DNA of 64,000 bases from Gyromitra esculenta (Eukaryota; Ascomycota; Pezizomycetes; Pezizales; Discinaceae): NCBI GenBank assembly GCA_038503075.1, contig JBCAML010000014.1, positions 434,001 to 498,000 on the forward strand. Direction: 5' to 3'. Below, one piece after another: positions 1 to 13,600 of the stretch. Position 1 is the first letter of the stretch. Every line of letters begins with the position of its first letter. The position numbers were made by a program, and so were the translations under genes. The notes under the pieces were generated by a model. The model saw only the letters and a program-made list of their open reading frames with translations. It searched no databases and had not been told where the DNA came from.

Positions 1-985
1 ATGACGGAGAATTGAGCACAAACTGATGGTCCCGGATCAACAGGGAAAAAAAGCCCAGAAGCTTTAATGTCTTCGTTTAGTTCCATCCAAGAAACTGCAG
101 GCTGAACAACAATATCCATACTACATACGAATTAGATTGGGTTATATATATCCTAGGCTCATTTGACTTGAGAAAGGTATTCACAGGAAGGTATTTAATT
201 TCTGGAGATAACGCACTCTTCTGGGTGAAAATCGACTATCTTGTCCATATAAATGAAGTCGATACTTATCCCACCAAACGGAGCCGCAAAATTACCCTCG
301 AGACTAGATCCGCCCGAGAACGGTACTATCTCCAGAGGACAAACAGTTAGTACTCATACGAATAACAACGTTTGCGGCGCGGGTAAGTGGTGGGAATCTT
401 CACTCATCGGAACTCTATATTGGTGGCAGATTTTAACTATTTGAGAGACCTCTGCCGTACTTTTTGGATAGACGACAGCAATGGGGAGACGTTCGATATT
501 CGTAGTCGACCATGCCGAGTAGCCATGATGTAGGAGAACTTCATCATCGATGCTGATAGAATCTTCACCTAGTACTTCTTGTATTTTTGCAATGGCCTAT
601 GAAAGATTTATTAATTATGGTGTTAGTATTATCTAAAGTTTAATGTCTTATAAAAAGCTGAGTCACATACATTTTGCATATCCTTTGGGCCTCCATACGC
701 AGGCATGGTTTTTGGAAGCTGGGTCGAAGATGTTGTCGCAACTCTTCGAGGATCCTTATTCCATGAGACGAATGAATACACGCAGGTACCGGTCAAACCA
801 GACAGCATCAATGCACGCGTAGTCGTCCATCGGGGTGGAGAATTACTACCTGGCTTTGTGGCATTAGTCGCTACGGAATTGAATCTTTTGGGCAACCGTA
901 GCCAGTTCGCTCTCGATCTTAATGAAGGGCTTATCTGAATTGACCGGCGTAGCAGCGACGTGGACGATTGCCTGATGGAAAACAT
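1..985 (-). CDS. DLD1: D-lactate dehydrogenase (cytochrome), mitochondrial; 5' half, cut by window edge
   Basis: FAD-linked oxidase that turns D-lactate into pyruvate and passes electrons to cytochrome c in the mitochondrion. Seen: exons 985-671, 596-404, 325-217 and 120-24 join in phase (introns with TACTAAC-like branch sites), then a donor GTTTGT leads off the edge. The product has an Arg/Ser-rich presequence starting MFSIRQSSTSLLRR, one hydrophobic segment (ALMLSGLTGTCVYSFVSW), then the FAD-domain motifs HHGYSAWSTTN, AVVYPKS, PFSGGSSLEGN and GLFFPVDPGPS. Family knowledge: this order is that of Dld1-type enzymes, with a membrane anchor before the FAD-binding PCMH domain. The ATG at 985 is preferred over an in-frame ATG at 1009 because it begins the targeting peptide. 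The C-terminal catalytic domain lies outside the window. Glycolate oxidase-like relatives are the main alternative. Confidence 0.9.
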
Positions 986-3900
986 TGTCTCGGGAGGTAT
1001 ATATTTCACTAGGTATCTGGAAGTAAGGTGATGAGGGGAAGAACGGCAAGTAGAGAGGGGAAAACACAGTTATGTATTTAGTCATACTATTCAGTTGGTC
1101 GCGCGTGATTAAAGCTCTTAGAGCAGCTGATTGGTCCTATTGCGGTCGTTGAATTCTGTTAAAAGGTCCAAATGTTCGGGCAAGCACGTCGTCGTTACGC
1201 ATGTGCAGTCTTTACACAAGGTACATCCCCTAAAAATGCGAATCAGGTACCTCGAACACGCGACGATAGTTAAAACCTAACACAATGTGGAATCTTAACC
1301 GTATCTCTATAGCCGGGGTTAGTTATCTGTAGAGAGGAGGGGCAATTAGGAAGCAGAAATGGGCCCAAAGTGTCGGGACCGAACCCCGCAATAGATAGCC
1401 GGGATTCAAGAAGTTATCAGGTGAATTACTTCTACTGTGCTTTCTTAAATAGCCAACTTTGTGACAACACTTTAGAGAAATATGTCTTTCAGCACATATT
1501 TTAGAATTGAGTCCTTGTTGTTTCTATATATATATCTCTTTTTTCGAATTTCAAGTTAAGAAAAGGATTATTAAGCGATATACATAAGTGAAGTACAGCC
1601 CTCGAGGGCTTCTCTACTGAGGTAACCGAGCCCAAACACTCTGCTCGGTAACTACTCTATAGGTACACCGAAATATGTAGCGGGGTGATTGTTGACAAAG
1701 TTGATAACATAAGCCACCCAATTAGCCGCTGATCTGGAATAGCCTAAGCCACTCCTTGGGCATGCTATATGACTCCTTATGGCCGGTATCTTTTCGTACA
1801 GTACTTTTTCGTAGCTTAATCACTGCGGCTGGACATCCTGGCCGTCCTGGTTTTTAATTCGCCCCCATACGCTTGTACCTACATCCCATGTCGAGTCCGG
1901 TTTCCAAGATAATGTCCAAATGAAGACGCGATCCGCTTAATGTCTGATAGTGCATCGTTACAACCTCAGGATTGCACACGAGCAGAAAGAGTTACTATTG
2001 GAAGAATTTAGAAACCCTCAGTAACACCTTTTTATGCTATTCACGAAATTTTTAGTCTGAGTAATAGCTATTTCGGCAAAGAGCGATAGAAGAACCAATT
2101 GGAGAACCTCTGTAGTGCAATTGCCCTGTAAGAGCATGGTCGGTTCCAGAATCTTAACCTCCCCTTGTGCGTTAGCTGTTCGGGTGAGTAGAGTATTCGG
2201 GTGGCTTGTGGATCTCTCTAGGGAAGTTATCATTATTTATCCTATAGTCTGGTAAAGCTGTCTCTCCTATAAACGGGACCTTTCTTATTGATGATGTTTC
2301 AGTTAATACTGTGTTGGGCCATAGTATACAGGAGGCAGCATTTTTTACTGGACTATGGGATAAGAAAAGCGAGGCATACCGAAATAGCTCTTTTTGGGTC
2401 TAGAATTTTTATAAGGGGATACGCCGGTATAATCCTTGTATAACAATTTTACGTGCTGCGCTTCTAGTGCTTGGGCTATGGCTGGTTGCGCGTAAATTCT
2501 CTGAGCATTTCATCATTGGGATAAGCCAAGTAATGCTTTGCTTATCATTTGTGTACTTAAGCTATAACTAAAAGTACGTATACGTCAGGGTTATTTTTTT
2601 GATTATAGCAGCACTATAAAGATACAGGGCACATGTATATCACTCATTTACTGCCACCGAGCTCCCTGTTGGCATTACTACGCATATGGGTTTTTAACTA
2701 CAGCCTCAGTATACCAATAGTTTATTAAGACTTACCTGATACTTCGTTAGTTAAAGGCCCAGCTCGAAGGTTATTACTCTAACACGGCTGTTTTAACAGT
2801 AGTCACCTAGAGAGATCAGTAATGATCAATTGCTTTCTTGCTTTCTTTCTTGCTTGGGCGGAAGGCTTCGCCTACCCCCTTCTTTAATATGTAGTCATAC
2901 TACTTGGGCATGGAGGGAAAAATCGGAATAAGCAGGGGATTAAGATTTATGGCCACTCGGAAAATGAAATAGATGATCTGAAGTCGAGAACAAGGATTAC
3001 AGTATCCTTTGAATACTTTCAAAACCCTGCAGTTTTCATTAAATTTGTACTACAGGAGGTCTATAAACTTCTCGATAACTGTGCGCGTTCCGATCTTCTG
3101 CAACCTTCAGTATATGAAAATCACTGACCAAGATTCAAACCGTTCCGGTTTTTGCCTCGATACCCGAGTACATGTGATTCTTCTTCGTGCCCACATGTAC
3201 AAGGTATCCGCACTTCCCCTATTCCTCCGCTTCCGCTGAGCCCACCGAGAGTTTACCGAGAGCTCACCCTTCTAGACTTCACTCCGGCCTCCGACCGAGC
3301 ACCGGAACTCGTACATATTAGGAAGCCATATCCAAAAATAGTTAACCGAAAATAACCGAATGACTTTGAATGATCCACATCCAACTCATCACCCGCACAC
3401 AGCTGATACGGCTTTAATACCAAAGCACACCTAAGTATGTATTGATTGAAGTCTAAACTGTATGTTGCCTAATATTTAGAGATACGCGTGAGATAAAATA
3501 CCAATACCAACTTAACATTAACTTAAGATGCTTCCAAAAAGCACATCAGATAGTACATGTAATCAATCACGTAGACCACATAACTACATTTATATATCTA
3601 TAGTTTTTATGCATATAGTTAACGAGCCGCAAGAGTTCCAGTTTGTAGAATATATAGCCATCTTTACCCTACCCACATAAGCGTCAAATGCTACATCCTT
3701 TGCCGTCGGTAGTTTGAGCCCGTTGTCTACCTCGAATTCGCAATATTGACTGAAATATTCCTTCTTGAAATGTAGATGTTTGGTAGTGGCAGGTTGTCGA
3801 TAGACGAAGAACTTATAGGTTATAGGATGAATTGGTAGTTGGTAGGACATGGGGCTCCCTTTCATTGAAGGTAAGGCCAAGCATATCAGCGGGCCTAGAA

Positions 3901-5544
3901 TTCTTTTCCCTTTTCATGCACTTAACTGTGACTATATATCCAGTGTAAAGTATTAGACAGCTCAAGTATAACCGGTTTCTGCAGGTTTGACGTTCCGTAG
4001 TATAATGGCGAACAATTTGCGTAGGGGATCGGGAAGCTTCATTCCCTTAGGAGTTGTTGACGGCACGTAGTCGAAATTATTTACTTCTGGTAGGGCCCCC
4101 ACACCACCACAACGTAAATTCTCAATACTATTTCGAGAGAGAAGTAGGTAAACGTTTATGAAGAGTAGATATTTCTGTTAAATCTCGAGCTTACATCCAC
4201 ACTTCATCGTTCATCAGCTGACCAGAAGCATAAAGAAATAGTGGGAACATACAAAATAATTTGCTAACGAGCAGCATTAGAGGTGAATTTAAGAGAATAA
4301 ATCGCACAAGTGGAGTCAAAACTGTTCGAAACTGGGAATCGGAAGAATGCCGTAACTACAAACAAACCTAATACTAACAGTAGACTATCGTAATATACAT
4401 CTCTCATGATTCAGGAGGTTCTTAGGGCTTTGTATTTGGTAAGTGCTATTCCATTAATTACATAGGCGACCTTCGTTGCATATCCCTTTTAGTAGTAATT
4501 CACACTCACCCAATCAATATTATTATACATTAATAGGAAGTAGGCAGAGCAGTGGCAATTCATCGATACTCTCAAGTGTAAGAATCATTGTATGTACAGC
4601 CACGTTCCAAAAATCTCTGTCCTCCTAGCCAGACGGTACTGTAATCAAATGACTATAAGCTAAACTAGCGAGAAGCTATTAAGAAAAGAAAGGTATAGGA
4701 ATATCTACATACAAGGCCTAGGCATAAAGTGACCGAACAGTAGGGGTCTGTATGCAGGACAGAACACCATAAGGATGGTTGATAATAATGAATAGCTACA
4801 ATCACAATTTTATGTTGACACATGCAGATCCAGAGTAATAAGTGGCACAGTGACTTTGCCTTCGTGGCTGAGTCACTCAACCACAGCGATTACTATAGAG
4901 TCAACTAAAGGATAATCACAACAATAAGATGAAAATCGCTACCTTTTTTTCCCTGCTTTTCTCTAGGTGCATCTATGATGTGCTTTTACCAAGTAACGGT
5001 TTTCTTTCGATTCTTTCTTGGTTTGGCAGCATTGGGTGTGGAAGAAGCTCCTTGACTGGTTATCCCTGATGTTTTGTAGTGAGTTGGGATCGTTCTCGTC
5101 TGCTTTTCCTGCAGACCCATGCCCGTTTGCTCACTTTATGCCTGGGCGTTGTAGTAAATAATACCATCCTTTTTTATGATTGCCATCTGCGAAAAGCACT
5201 GCCTTAATTCGAATCACTGGTGGTTGAGGTTGGTACCGGAGGATGCAAAAACTCTTGGAATGTTTCTGTAAATCTTGTGACGACATCTGCAGATGTCATC
5301 ATAGCTGGCTAACGCATCGTTGAATTTTGAAGGGACAGGCGTACTAAAAGAGTGAATGAGAGCCTGACCGTTGACCTAGCTGCACAATTAGCATCTCAAT
5401 AATCACTTTAATTATTACTAAGACTTAGGATTGATCAAGCTTAATGCTGAGTGAGACTATTGAATTTTCAGGGCCAAGAGTCGTATCGGAATGGCGTCTG
5501 TTGACCTGGCAACAGCCGCGTATACATGCTAAAATGTGTTCCTA
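986..5544. other. Gene-poor AT-rich stretch
   Basis: About 4.5 kb with stops in all frames and no ORF I can assign. The first 150 bases upstream of 985 should hold the D-lactate dehydrogenase promoter. There is a (CTTG/CTTT) pyrimidine run near 2830-2855, a short hairpin GGAAGGCTTCGCC-like near 2860-2880, a hairpin pairing GTACATGTG with CACATGTAC at about 3169-3200, and one TACATGTA palindrome at 3554. It could be decayed transposon sequence, but no transposase or polymerase motif survives. Confidence 0.5.
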
Positions 5545-8500
5545 ATGTCGACGGCAAACGTCAACGACGCCAATCTTGGTTCACATCTGCAGCTGCCCAA
5601 AGATATCTTATTCGGGGAATTAAAAGCTTATCCCAAATTTCGCCTAGTCTCACAAGATGAGAGAGCTTGCCTTCGAGATCCTGCGTGTTATTTCATCTCC
5701 CTATGCTGTCTCTCTGAAGGTCTGATTGCCGAAGCCTTTTGCACCTCGATGTTGCGATATGCCCTGCTGATCCAAGAAACTCACATAGAACCTCGACTTA
5801 CTAGTCAAATCCACTTCTCGCGATGATCTCCAGGGGTGGGCCAACTCAAATCCGTGCCAAATATCTGCCCTTGCTAGTGCAGTCATAAATGCCCTGGAGT
5901 TTTGCCCTTATGCGCTTTCAGTCGTTGAAGGATTTGGTACTATTTGTTTATCCACATCCTAGAGATTGGGCGGCTGCTAAACCTCAACAGGGCGTGTTAG
6001 TGCCGTACGTGATGGGATGTTGATGGAAAAGAAAATATTACTCGATGGATTACTCCGAAGCGCAAAGCAGAACGAAAACAGCTTTGAGAAGGTATAGATA
6101 ATCCGGTGGATATTAATCTAAACTTCAGTAGGCAACTGCTCATTGTAGCTACTACAGTATTCACCGGCATGTTTGGCACTTCTGTCAAACCCTCTTCCTT
6201 TGGAATTTCCTCCACCTGCGTTGCTTGTACCGTTCTTCCTTCGAACTATCGAGATTGCAACCAAGAAGCCTAGCCAGAATTCTATAAAAGCAATATATAT
6301 ACTTGTGTCAAATGGTTATGACCACCTAGCAGTGCTTCTATCTCCCGCGCAAAAGATACAATTTCGGAATCGCATGGCAGGATTCATAAACACGTTAGAC
6401 AGGGATATATTGTTGCTAGCCCTAGCTACATTGGCCTGTACCGGCAATTTTCTGGAAAGTAATGATGCGGCCACATCAGCTCCATCTGAGGATAGCCCCC
6501 AACTCCGGGGAAATAAAGATTTTTTTCATGGAAAAAAGGCAATGAAGCTCTTGCAGCTTGTAACGAATCTCGCTATAGACCTTGCATCGAAAGAGTCTAA
6601 TGACTATGAGAACATTATTGAGGAGTTAAGATTGGCAACTATTATTGTTGCCGCTGTAGGCGATGAAGTCAAAGATTTATTGCTCTCCGGTAGTGACATC
6701 CTCAATACGGCAAAGTTATTAGAGAAAGCACAGAGGCCTGGTTTGGATATAAGAGTACTTAAAGAAGTGGGTGAAATGATTGTATTCTATACGTGGCATC
6801 TCATTGACGACTTCTAGCTTTTGTCTTTTTCTGTCGCACTATTCCCGAAACAATCACCCATCCCAGGCCTAGCTAATATTGTGGGCGATTTATACCGAAG
6901 TTCATTCCAGAACGGGAGAGAGGACCAAAGTTCTGTGTTCCTTCCACCAGCTATAGCTGGAATGTTAGGTGTACGGAGAAAAAAAACAAATAGCCTCGCT
7001 CATAGATAAACACGCTAACGGTTTGAATAGATTACGTCATCTCGAGAACTTATCTCAGACCTCTTATACTCTACGTTAATTATGGCTTCTTCCTCCCCGC
7101 ATATGCTCTATCTTTCTCTAGCTAGTATACAAGACCGCGTCTTATTCGTCAACTGCCTTTCGAGTCTCATTTCTAAATCGCAGCAACTTCGAACCAATAT
7201 TCTATTTGGCCTTGGTACCAACGAATTTTCACATCCCATTTCCATTTTTCTCAAAGCTCATAAGAACGAGCCGTTTTACGCATGTCAGGATTGCGAAGTT
7301 TGCCCGACAAAACTTCTGAATTTGCAGAAGGAGTTAGCTTCGGAACTTTGCCTCCTTCTCCTACGAGCAGGAATGTATACTCAGCACGATGAACATATAA
7401 GACTTGACCCTACCTTTGCCAACTTATTGTTGAAAAAGCAGACCCAGCTCTCGGCAATCAAAAACACGTGTCCTGCAAAGTATTTTTCACGGCTTGGATC
7501 TAAGCCGCAGAATATCGTCACGTTATTTGAAGCATCAGCTACCCCTGAAAATAGAGTTAACGGCTATGACTGGAGGCAGCGTTTGTACAGCGCTCTCCAG
7601 GGAGACGCAAACCGACAGCACGAATCTATCGTTTCTGCGATGGATGAAATATGTCGTGATTTGGAATTCCGCTGTGAAGGCGTCGAGCGTCCACTTCACG
7701 AAGAAGAGGAACGCTCAAGGAGGCTCCGGGGGGAAGTTGAACAGCTAAGAGTAAAGTTGGAACAAGAGATTGGGGGGAAGCTTTCAGCCATAGAAACGTA
7801 TGAAAATCTTGACCAGGAGAAACAGAGACTCGAAAAGAATTTTGAGGATACTATGGCAAAGGCACAAAAGTCCTTGAATGAGGCCATTACAAATGCACAA
7901 AACTCAGAAACCAAGATTCAAGAGCTAGAGTATACGTTACAAGCCACTCGGGAGGAAGCACAAAAGATTCGTAGGGAATCTCTACAAACAATCGAAAGAC
8001 TAGCTATAACTCACCACTCCGAGCTTCATGCAGCCGAAGTAGCAGCCGACAAGTTAGCAGTTGATCACATAGCCATATTAAACGACCATCAAGAAACTAT
8101 CGAAGAGTTGCGAGTAAGGAACGAGGAGTTAGAATCCGAATCTAGCAGCCTACGAGAACAATATAAAAGGCTAGAGAGAGAGAAACTTACGGTTGACGAG
8201 GAAATTGGGCTGCTACACAGGGAGCTATCTGAAATGAAGTTAGAGTTAGAGTACAAGAAAGATACGATTGTTCGCAAAGATAATGAGATTGAAACATTAG
8301 AAAGGTCCTTGGACCAAGCGGATGAAGAGGAGAAGAATTTGCGGCAAGAGCTTGACGGTTTGGAAGCGAAGCTTGAGGCAGCTGGGGTTATGGTACGAGG
8401 GCTCGAGAATAAAGTTGAGGAGACGGCGGAAAACGGTCTTAAGAGTTGCCAGAAACTTGATGCGGAGCACAACTCAGTAGTAAGTTGAATCTCTATATGA

Positions 8501-9373
8501 TCCATTTCAGACTAGGCCGAGAAACTAATTACATTATCGCAGATCCTCCGACTTAAACTAGCACATGAAGAAGAGGTCCATAAGCTCCATGCACAGCTTC
8601 AACAAACCCGTGAAGATTGGAATCGAGAGCGCGATACTCAATTTGCAGAAAACAGGGCTTTGATGAAGAAGGTGAGTTCCTAAATAAACAGCATTAAATG
8701 CAAAAAGACTACTAAGATATCATTAAAAATAAAGATCAACAAACTCCACACATATCAGGAGCAAAAGGCAAAAGAGGCAGAGAATTTAGCACGACAATTA
8801 ATTGGTGCCATGTCGAAACCCGGAGACTTTGCAGGGTTTCTAGATAGCGACACCTATGAACAAGTTCAGGACGATACCCCTAAAAGACAACTCATACCAG
8901 TCTCTAGTATCTCGACAACACAACCGATGAAATCCCTCGGAAGAAGACGCTCAAATCTCACAGATATCTCCGAATCTCCTCCTAGCTCCCCCAATCGAAA
9001 TGGGTCAACGCCAAAAAGATCAAAAACCAAGCAAACTCCAGTGACGCCCAAGCAGTTACAGTCGAGAATAGATTTCAAGTCGGCCAAGACTATCCCTATT
9101 AGAAGAAAGTCTACTGCCGTAACTGAGAAAGAAAACGACACACCAACCTACAGTGATGTCGTTAAAGAGACCCCTACCGAGGTAGATACAGAATTCGACG
9201 AGGAGGAGGGGGGGCAGGAGGAGGAGGGGTTGCCGGGATCGATTTACGGTGGAATCGCACTGTTCACAAGCACGCCAAAGCCAGGGCTTGAAATTGGGAT
9301 AACGAGTACCGGCAGACTTATGGGTGGTATTGGATCTCAGTATGATGACGATGATACAACAATGGATTTTTGA
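5545..9373 (+). CDS. Conserved-looking helical (ARM-like) plus coiled-coil protein, function unknown
   Basis: I do not recognise a named family. My model joins eight exons: 5545-5719, 5805-5936, 5991-6091, 6158-6754, 6818-6970, 7031-8479, 8543-8671 and 8735-9373. Lengths sum to 1125 codons, in phase, about 1124 aa. Residues 1 to about 480 are helical and Leu-rich like ARM/HEAT repeats. A conserved-looking CRDLEFRCEGVERPL segment leads into a long coiled coil (about 590-880) rich in Glu, Lys and Arg. The tail is basic and Ser/Pro-rich with KTPxxP-like phosphosites, and ends acidic (YDDDDTTMDF). An in-frame TAG at 6815-6817 forces an intron, and I placed it at 6755-6817. The first two splice joins are inferred from frame alone. 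The layout (helical repeats then coiled coil) resembles tethers or scaffolds such as Uso1/p115, but no sequence match to them is visible. Confidence 0.62.
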
Positions 9374-10613
9374 TTAAGAATGCTTGTACGAATAACGTGC
9401 ATATACGCATGCTAGGGTAGCGAGGTTCTCGACGAGCTCGCATTTTAGGAGCATCCAAAAGGAAAGTTATTTGCGATTATTTCTTCGTTCTTTTTACTTC
9501 CTCGTCTAATACTATAATATATATATGTACTGTACTAGGACAAAAGTTTTCGTAAATGGGGTGTTTTACACTAAAAGGAGCAAATTTGACTAGGTCAAAA
9601 ACACAACCCCAGTGTGCGAAGAGAAATAGGGCTTAACAGGAATTTCGAAAAATACCTCAGCATGCGCAGTATCCTGCAAATCTTTGCAGATTTTTAAATA
9701 CCCCCTCTAAGCATTTGTGGTCTTTTTTGGATTTTGTAAGGTTGATTTTGTGTGAAACCCATACAAAATTGTGCATAACAACCGGTCCAGCAACAAAATA
9801 TTTTCTAGCACTCAAATGAATTACTATCTCCTTCTAAAGTTTCCAAGGGACAATTTTTGTATACTTAGCTTTTTTTTAAGCCTTGCATCGATTTAATCAA
9901 GCGAAGTTTGGATGTTGTGGGTGTAGTGGAATAAGGCTACTTTTGGTGTGAAATCGTCGATTACGAAAACTTTTGTCAAGTCATTGTATATACATGTATG
10001 TATACATGATATCCTGTTGTGGATAATTGTGGGACGCCTGATCATGACACTTTGTGGTGGGATGCCTTAAAGTACATGTAGATGCATGTAATTCTGAGAT
10101 TTGCGTACATGTTTAGCGTAACCCTTGCATGTAATACTCTCTCGCAAGCCAAGCGTCTTATAGGCCAACAACTACATCCTCTAGCGATTTAGAAAAAGAT
10201 TCGACCAGATGTAGTTCTAAAATTTATGTAAGACAAGATTTCTATGCACTTAGTCTCCGTAACCACCAAGATAGCCAACGAGTCACCAGTCATCGTGTCA
10301 AAATGTTTGCATACACACTTCCCCTGCATTGGGCGGGGTCCCTTTCCGTGGACAGCCTGACAGATCCATTAATTTCCATCCTCTTTCTCTGAAGATAAAT
10401 CTTGGGAACAATCCCTTCCTTCCCTCCTCCGCACCCATTCCCTTTACCCATCCGGTTCCGCCTCCGAACCCCCATACTACTTCATACGCGATCGCGACTC
10501 GAGACAAATTAACTTAGTTCATTTAGTTCTCTACTATATTCTTTTTCATCTCTTATTTCCTATAAAAATAAAGTAAGCGCGTGCCTTTACCTTACCCAGG
10601 GCCAACCGACGGG
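9374..10613. other. Intergenic, upstream of the RdRP gene
   Basis: No coding signal. It holds two TACATGTA palindromes (9991-9998 and 10073-10080), several related ATGTAT/TACATG words, and a pyrimidine-rich segment at about 10376-10450 that probably belongs to the RdRP promoter or 5' leader. TATAAAAATAAAG occurs at about 10561. Confidence 0.5.
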
Positions 10614-13600
10614 ATGCGGCCCAACGCGCGTAACCGCACGACAGCTCCAAGATACAACCTAAGCTCCCCCCCCGTCCCCGTGAGCTTTGGGGCTGAACAG
10701 TCAACTCAGCAAGAACTGCGGCAGCGTGAAACTATTGCAACTACTCGCAGAGGCCGTGCTATCGAATCTGCCTGGTCGGCTCAACCTACTCGTCAAGCTT
10801 ACCCACCATCGATGCCTGGACGCGGAAATTACCATGCTCGTGGTGGAGGGGTTGGCCGCCACCCCACTAGGAGTGTGCAAGACTACGATACGCGGTTTCC
10901 GGGGTCTAGACAGGATGATAGACCATCAAACCAGCAGAACTCATTCCCTAGGCCAGCGGGACGAGCAACAGCAGCAGCAGCAGATGCTGCTGATAGAGCA
11001 CGTGGTACGATGAACACCTTCCCACATCGAACAATTCCTCTACTTTATTCCCTACCCACGGAGGCTGAACATGCTGCCACCAAGCAAGCACGTGCTCAAG
11101 AGCAAAGAGACATGCTTCTTGCCAAACGTGAGGAGAGCCGAAGCCAGAGGATGAGAAACAATTATACAGCTGGAGGGAGCTCCGGTTCAACCCTTTACGT
11201 CGCCGGCGAGCCCAGCGGTCGTATTGGGACCGCAGGAACTGGAAACACAACCAATCGTCGTAGTGAATCCAATCAATATCTTCTACCTTCTACATCCCCG
11301 CCACCATCTCCACCCCCGCTTTACCCAGCCTCGCAGCAGCTCGCTTTCATGAGAAACGACTGGACGCTTTGGCCTGAAATCGCTGTTAGAGTTGGTCCTA
11401 ACCTCCCACTAAACTACACTACATGGGATATGTACCACCTCTTCACAGACTACGGCGAGATCAAGTCCATAGAACTTTTCGAGAGCTCTAGTGGCACTAG
11501 GGATGGATCCGGGAGAGTCAAGTTCAGGTACATATCCTTCACTTTAACCCTTAACTCCAAGATTATGCATCTTTGGAAAATTATCAAAAATTATCACCAG
11601 CTAATAGACGCTGAATTTTGATAGCCGTGTCTTCGAGCCGTTTTGGAATAAACCATTTATTACCTATCCATGGAACAATACGCTATGCCAACTTACAACG
11701 AGACTTGAAACCCAACATCGCAAATTTGAAATTGCGAGTCCGACCGATAAAAACAGAACTTATCCTGAGAAATTTGTTAGATTGTTCAGCTCCATTGTTT
11801 CGCTCACTATACTTTGCTAATGGCCCCGAGGCGCAGACTTTCAACCCCGAAGAAATGGATTTCGGATTTATGATTGAGCAAAACTGTATGGCGGCGATGT
11901 ACACAACCGATGATACGGATGAGGTTACTTTTGAGGTGAATCTTTTTAGGAAACGTGTCGACATCATCTTCAATATATATCTTGCTAGTGAGGTTTTCCC
12001 CCATGATTCGGCCCCATTACCTAGCCTTGAAGAAGAGGGGGGAGAAATACAAGTCGAGATACAGGACCCGGAGCAAAAGGGAAGGAGAGAGAGTTATCGA
12101 TTCCAGATCCCTTTTGCTCAACTCACCCAAATTTTGGAACAAGGTCCAGTTATATCACAGGAAAACCGAGTTTTTATTATTTCACTTCCATCTCCTCCAC
12201 TCTTCTGGAGGAAATTGTCCAACATCGCGACCTCGCATGATCATAATGCAAGTTTTTGGACAAGCTGGGATACGTGGCTCCGCCAAACTGGTATTGCGTT
12301 TGATCCCATTCAGAGATCAAGGCAACCCATTTCTTTAAGACAGCCCGTCCCAATTATCGACACTGGTTTGTGACTCAATAAAAAAAAAATCCTTAATGGA
12401 GTAGCAGACTTAAACTAATGGATTTAGGTCGTTGGACTACATATCGCTTCAAATTCGCATTGGAATCTCATCAAATCGACCCCTTCGAAGAAATGATCAC
12501 AGCGCTCAAAGATTTTAACGTGAACACTGAGATACGCGACGAAATTAGAGTTACTCGCGATCGACCTAAATCTATTTGGGATAGCATTGATAACGGAGAG
12601 ATCCCGAAATTTACCAATTCATTCCTTGGCGACCTTACCAAGGCACTAACACCGCTTCTCCCATATCCAACTCGATATCAGCTAGAAGTCTGTATTTCAC
12701 AGAACTTCTTAAGCGAGTACAATATAACACCTGAATTTATCGAGTGCCTCGCAAGACATGACTCTGCCGTCTCTCTTTTAGAATATGTTGCGGGGAAAAA
12801 AACTCGAATCTATGACCCTATGGAAATTTTTAATACTACTAGCTTCGCGAACGGCACAGCAACTCTAAAGGAGAAGGGATCTCTTCCGAGTTACTGTCAA
12901 CTCGTTCGGAAAGCCATCATCACGCCATCTACGGTTTACTACACTACGCCGACTGTCGAAATTACTAACAGGGTTATGAGGCAGTATTCTGAACACTCTG
13001 ATAGATTCTTGAGAGTCCAGTTTATGGATGAAAACGAAGTATAAGCGTCTAATCAAATTAATTAATTATAGAAAGCTGATTTCAATAAAGGGCAGAATCA
13101 ATTCGACAGACAAACTAGCCATGCATGAGATCTTTACGCGGATATGGTCCACTATGAGCAACGGTATCAAGATTGGGGATAGGCATTTCGAATTTCTCGC
13201 ATTTGGAAACTCGCAAGTTCGTGAGCATGGAGCGTACTTCTTTGCTTCTGATGATTACATCACCGCTACGGACATACGTGCTTGGATGGGGGATTTCAGC
13301 GATATCAGAGTTGTTGCTAAGCATGCAGCTCGACTTGGTCAATGCTTTTGTGAGTTTTCGACTTTCTCCCCACAAGATAAACGACCCTAACCACTACCAT
13401 AGCCACTACCCGTGCTATCCACGGCGTCCGAGTAGATGTCCAGGAGATAGATGATATCAACACCCCTGACGACGAATACTGCTTCACAGATGGTGTTGGC
13501 AAAATCTCAGATTTTCTCTCCTGCATGATTGCCATGGAGCTCAAGCTGCCACCAGATCAGCCTCCACCTTCATGTGTTCAGTTTCGACTTGGTGGCTGTA

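Noticed and set aside
3590..3880. 96-codon open frame on the minus strand in the AT-rich region
   Set aside because: No ATG at its start, no recognisable motif, no in-phase splice partner on either side. Most likely chance.
10290..10517. Short frames on both strands upstream of the RdRP gene
   Set aside because: They overlap one another in a pyrimidine-rich promoter region and lack any motif.
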